Assembly: GCA_015231815.1 (NCBI GenBank)
Contig: JADGAW010000093.1
Span: 1-7,815, forward strand
DNA: 7,815 nucleotides
Direction of reading: 5' to 3'
From: Nitrospinota bacterium
GTDB taxonomy: Bacteria; Nitrospinota_A; JADGAW01
This document shows positions 5,986-7,815 of this stretch, one piece after another. The notes beneath the pieces are model-generated. The model had not been told where the DNA came from. It saw only the letters and a program-made list of their open reading frames with translations, and did not search any database. Position 1 is the stretch's first letter; each line of letters opens with the position of its first letter. Made by a program: the position numbers and the translations under genes.

Positions 5986-7161
5986 CTATAATGATAAACT
6001 TTGTGGAAATTTAACGGTATTTACTCCGACAGCTTTAACATTTTCACCTAAAGCAAAGGTTTTCTCACCCCTATACAAAATGCTTATTTCGTTAAGACCC
6101 AATTCTTCCAAGGCAATATTAATTGATTTAGTAATTTTCGGACTATCTGTCGCTTTGATCTCGAAACCAAGCATTTTTCCATCTTTAAGAATAATAAGGT
6201 CGAGTTCAGCTCCGCCTTTTTGTCGCTTTTCCCAATAGTAACAGTCTTCGTTATCAGCTTCATAATACCTGATGATTTCTTCTATAATAAATCCCTCCCA
6301 GGAAAATCCAAGAAAGGGGTGTCGATAAAGCTCATCAAGGCTCTTTATTCCTAACATCGAGTGAAATATACCACTATCTCTAAAATAAAGTTTCGGTGTT
6401 TTTCTCTGCCGTTTAACCATATTTTCAAACCAAGGTTTTAGTCTTCTTATCATAAAGGTTCCGCAAAGTATATCGATATAATTACGAACAGTGTTATCAC
6501 TTACAGTATTTCTACCAAAACTTAACGATGTAGCTATTTCTGAATAATTTATTCTTTTGCCATGATAATGCGCCAACATCGACCATGTTCTCCTAATTGA
6601 ATCTGCCGGAATAGAAAAACCAAGGTTTGGTATGTCCCTTTCCAAAAATGTTCTTATAAAATCACTTCTCCATTCAAAGCTTGAATCATTGGTTTCAGAT
6701 AGATATGATCTTGGAAATCCCCCTCTTATCCATGTCTTCTCAATATCTGAAGCTTCTTCTATAGAGAATGGCGTTAACTCAAGATAGGAGATTCTACCAG
6801 CAAGTGTTTCTGAAGATTGTTTTATTAAATCCCTTGATGCACTACCAAGAATAAGAAATTTCCTCTCTTTTTTTTCATCTACTAAAACACGCAAGACAGG
6901 AAAAAGTTCTGGTCTTCTTTGAATTTCGTCAATAATAATAAGCCCCCTATAACCACTGAGAACAGTGTATGGATTTTCTTCCAAAACTGCAAGATCCACC
7001 GGTTTTTCTAAATCAAAAACTGTAATTGATTTCTTGCCTAAAGTTGCAGCATACATACTGGACAAAGTAGTTTTGCCGCATTGTCTAGGTCCCAGAATTG
7101 CCAAAACAGGATTAACATGAAATTTATCTGCTATTTTAGCGAGAGACTTTTCTCTTTTCAT
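5986..7161 (-). CDS. AAA_14/DUF4143 family ATPase with C-terminal PD-(D/E)xK-like motif
   Basis: A 391-aa P-loop ATPase of the COG1373 kind, intact and of usual family length. The AAA_14 domain has Walker A GPRQCGKTT (24-32, K30), Walker B LIIIDEIQ (74-81, D78/E79), a sensor-like LILGSASRD (103-111) and a likely arginine finger in SETLAGR (R123). A winged-helix-like stretch, INYSEIATSLSFGRNTVSDN, spans 204-223, followed by the DUF4143 region. The end carries WEGFIIEEI (288-296), GGAELDLIIL (316-325) and GFEIKA (332-337), matching the spacing of a PD-(D/E)xK nuclease-like fold (D321, E334, K336). The biological role of this family is unsettled; members are often scattered as accessory genes. 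The start at 7161 has no Shine-Dalgarno (only an A-run before the ATG) but places Walker A at the usual distance. The gene lies inside the repeat-flanked segment, with copy B in its leader. Confidence 0.9.
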   Translation of the reverse strand: MKREKSLAKIADKFHVNPVLAILGPRQCGKTTLSSMYAATLGKKSITVFDLEKPVDLAVLEENPYTVLSGYRGLIIIDEIQRRPELFPVLRVLVDEKKERKFLILGSASRDLIKQSSETLAGRISYLELTPFSIEEASDIEKTWIRGGFPRSYLSETNDSSFEWRSDFIRTFLERDIPNLGFSIPADSIRRTWSMLAHYHGKRINYSEIATSLSFGRNTVSDNTVRNYIDILCGTFMIRRLKPWFENMVKRQRKTPKLYFRDSGIFHSMLGIKSLDELYRHPFLGFSWEGFIIEEIIRYYEADNEDCYYWEKRQKGGAELDLIILKDGKMLGFEIKATDSPKITKSINIALEELGLNEISILYRGEKTFALGENVKAVGVNTVKFPQSLSL

Positions 7162-7170
7162 TTTTTTTAG

Positions 7171-7238
7171 AATTAATGTTATCGCAGTTGAGATATATGC
7201 AAATTCGAAATGAAAATTCGAATTTGTATAGATATTAT
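7171..7238. repeat. Structured repeat copy B (20-position stem, 7-nt loop)
   Basis: Arms 7190-7209 and 7217-7236 pair at 16 of 20 positions plus two G-T wobbles. The innermost ten pairs (CAAATTCGAA with TTCGAATTTG) are perfect, and the loop is 7210-7216. It is the gapless partner of copy A at 5044-5111, offset by 2127 bp. Relative to A, T5079-A5093 is replaced by C7206-G7220, and wobble G5080-T5092 by G7207-C7219, so pairing is kept while sequence changes. It lies 10 bp upstream of the ATPase start codon. Confidence 0.7.
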
Positions 7239-7239
7239 A
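7234..7239 (-). promoter_or_regulatory. Candidate -10 box for the ATPase gene
   Basis: A perfect TATAAT on the - strand overlaps the outer end of repeat copy B. No good -35 box is seen at 16-18 bp (TGAACT is the best). If used, the copy B hairpin would lie in the transcribed leader of the ATPase mRNA. Chance is quite possible in DNA this AT-rich. Confidence 0.25.
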
Positions 7240-7292
7240 TACGCAATTTACAATGAGTTCACTACAAGGCGTAATAAAATGAAAAACAGATA

Positions 7293-7329
7293 TTAAGATA
7301 TCGCAAACTGGAACTTTGTAATATCTTAA
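7293..7329. repeat. Imperfect hairpin C
   Basis: TTAAGATAT (7293-7301) pairs exactly with ATATCTTAA (7321-7329). After a 2x2 internal loop, CAAA (7304-7307) pairs with TTTG (7315-7318) around a 7-nt loop. The GATAT-nn-CAAA / TTTGTA-ATAT layout recalls a shortened version of copies A and B, but the similarity is too short to call homology. Confidence 0.5.
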
Positions 7330-7362
7330 AGTAAAGACTTTTTACCAAAAGTTCTCTACTTT
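7328..7362. repeat. Imperfect hairpin D with a single-base bulge
   Basis: AAAGTAAAGACTTTT (7328-7342) pairs with AAAAGTTCTCTACTTT (7347-7362): fourteen pairs, one A-C mismatch (7334/7356), one bulged T (7352) and a TACC loop. It shares its first two bases with the end of hairpin C, so the two would stack or compete. It has no U-tract, so it does not look like an intrinsic terminator. Confidence 0.5.
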
Positions 7363-7490
7363 ATGAATCTCAATAATATTCAGAAAAATCATTAAGAAAA
7401 GACGTTTGGAGACAGAACCCCATCTAAACAAGAATTAAATTAAATCCCCAACGCCTTTAAAAAAGAGGATTAGGCAAAATTTGGGCAATA

Positions 7491-7524
7491 AAAAAGCCCC
7501 GACACCGAAGCGTCAGGGCTTTTA
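7491..7524 (-). terminator. Intrinsic terminator of the rRNA operon
   Basis: On the - strand GCCCTGACGC (7519-7510) pairs with GTGTCGGGGC (7505-7496) around a UUCG tetraloop closed by C-G, followed by a TTTTT run (7495-7491). Two of the ten pairs are G-U on this strand; on the + strand they would be mismatches, so the hairpin is built to work on the - transcript. It begins 12 bp past the 5S 3' end. Confidence 0.92.
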
Positions 7525-7531
7525 AATTTAA

Positions 7532-7646
7532 TCCCGGCAATGACCTACTCTCCCACAACTAACGCTGCAGTACCATCGGCGATGAAGGGCTTAACTTCTG
7601 TGTTCGGGATGGGAACAGGTGGAACACCTTCTCTATGGTTACCGGA
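7532..7646 (-). rRNA. rrf: 5S ribosomal RNA
   Basis: About 115 nt on the - strand with conserved 5S landmarks: CCCATCCCGAACACAGAAGTTAAGC (7600-7576) in helix III and loop C, CGCCGATGGTACTGC, and GTGGGAGAGTAGGTC near the 3' end. The ends were set by pairing CCGGTAA at the 5' side with TTGCCGG at the 3' side (one G-U), so each end may be off by one or two bases. It lies in the order 23S-5S-terminator. Confidence 0.97.
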
Positions 7647-7737
7647 AACTCAAAACCGTAAATTCTCAAACCACCTTTAATAAAGGAAGCGAGAAATTAA
7701 ATATTTATGACATATGATTAATTTTTCCATTGAAGTT
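7647..7737 (-). other. 23S-5S intergenic spacer
   Basis: About 90 nt, AT-rich, with no tRNA. TTCTC (7663-7667) pairs with GAGAA (7691-7695) and encloses CCTTT/AAAGG (7674-7678 and 7682-7686). An alternative stem AAATTAA/TTAATTT (7694-7700 and 7718-7724) overlaps it. Such stems are typical of rRNA precursor processing regions. Confidence 0.7.
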
Positions 7738-7815
7738 GCTTCACTCAAGCTTTTGACTGATTAGTACTGGTCAGCTGAACACATTACTGTGCTTACACCT
7801 CCAGCCTATCAACCT
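7738..7815 (-). rRNA. rrl: 23S ribosomal RNA, 3' end (partial)
   Basis: The last roughly 78 nt of 23S rRNA on the - strand; the rest lies beyond the right edge. GGTTGATAGGCTGGAGGTGTAAG, then GTGTTCAGCTGACCAGTACTAAT, match the conserved 3' end of bacterial 23S. The exact 3' terminus depends on the closing stem with the 5' end, which is not in the window, so 7738 is approximate. Confidence 0.95.

Larger units (their letters stand above)
7239..7490. other. Gene-free, hairpin-rich stretch between the ATPase leader and the rRNA terminator
   Basis: No convincing coding sequence. It contains two abutting hairpins at 7293-7362, listed separately. A weaker nested inverted repeat follows: CCCAA (7447-7451) with TTGGG (7481-7485), and GCCT (7453-7456) with AGGC (7472-7475). 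No tRNA or recognised RNA family is seen. Confidence 0.5.

Noticed and set aside
7239..7490. CRISPR array or tandem repeat array
   Set aside because: The hairpins differ from one another and there is no regular repeat-spacer spacing.
7647..7737. tRNA gene in the 23S-5S spacer
   Set aside because: The stems seen are short processing-type hairpins; no cloverleaf, T-loop GGTTCRA or CCA end is present.

Overview
The window comes from an AT-rich, Gram-negative-type bacterium. Two products carry Sec signal peptides for export, a large membrane sensor kinase of the 7TMR-DISM type is present, and the Shine-Dalgarno site before the comEA-like gene is nearly a full match to the standard 16S 3' tail. 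The gene mix (7TM-DISM hybrid kinase, fused MsrA-MsrB, small exported ComEA, integron-integrase-like remnant, AAA_14/DUF4143 ATPase) would fit a Desulfobacterota, SAR324 or Nitrospinota-like lineage, but no marker here fixes the taxonomy.

Left part (1-4876), conserved-looking genes. A hybrid sensor histidine kinase enters from the left edge on the + strand and ends at 3153. Facing it on the - strand is a secreted MsrA-MsrB methionine sulfoxide reductase (3176-4291), and behind that a small secreted helix-hairpin-helix protein of the ComEA type (4571-4831) with a strong terminator hairpin just after its stop codon. The kinase is convergent with msrAB, with only 22 bp between their stop codons. 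The kinase would sense an extracytoplasmic cue, MsrAB would repair oxidised methionines in envelope proteins, and the ComEA-like protein would bind DNA outside the cytoplasm. Nothing in the sequence shows a functional link among the three.

Middle and right part (about 5044-7490), an accessory segment. It holds a broken tyrosine recombinase resembling integron integrases (frameshift in an A7 run, HxxR histidine changed to Gln, N-terminal half missing), scraps of + strand coding sequence, and an intact AAA_14/DUF4143 ATPase on the - strand. Two copies of a structured repeat sit at its ends in the same orientation (5044-5111 and 7171-7238). Each folds into a 20-position stem with a 7-nt loop. 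The copies differ in sequence but largely keep their pairing, including one T-A to C-G double change. Two more imperfect hairpins follow at 7293-7362. This repeat family beside an IntI-like remnant is the most unusual thing in the window: possibly degenerate structure-recognised recombination sites, possibly regulatory or RNA elements.

Right edge (7491-7815), the end of an rRNA operon on the - strand: the 3' tail of 23S rRNA, a short spacer, 5S rRNA, and an intrinsic terminator capped by a UUCG tetraloop. The accessory segment therefore lies directly downstream of an rRNA operon.
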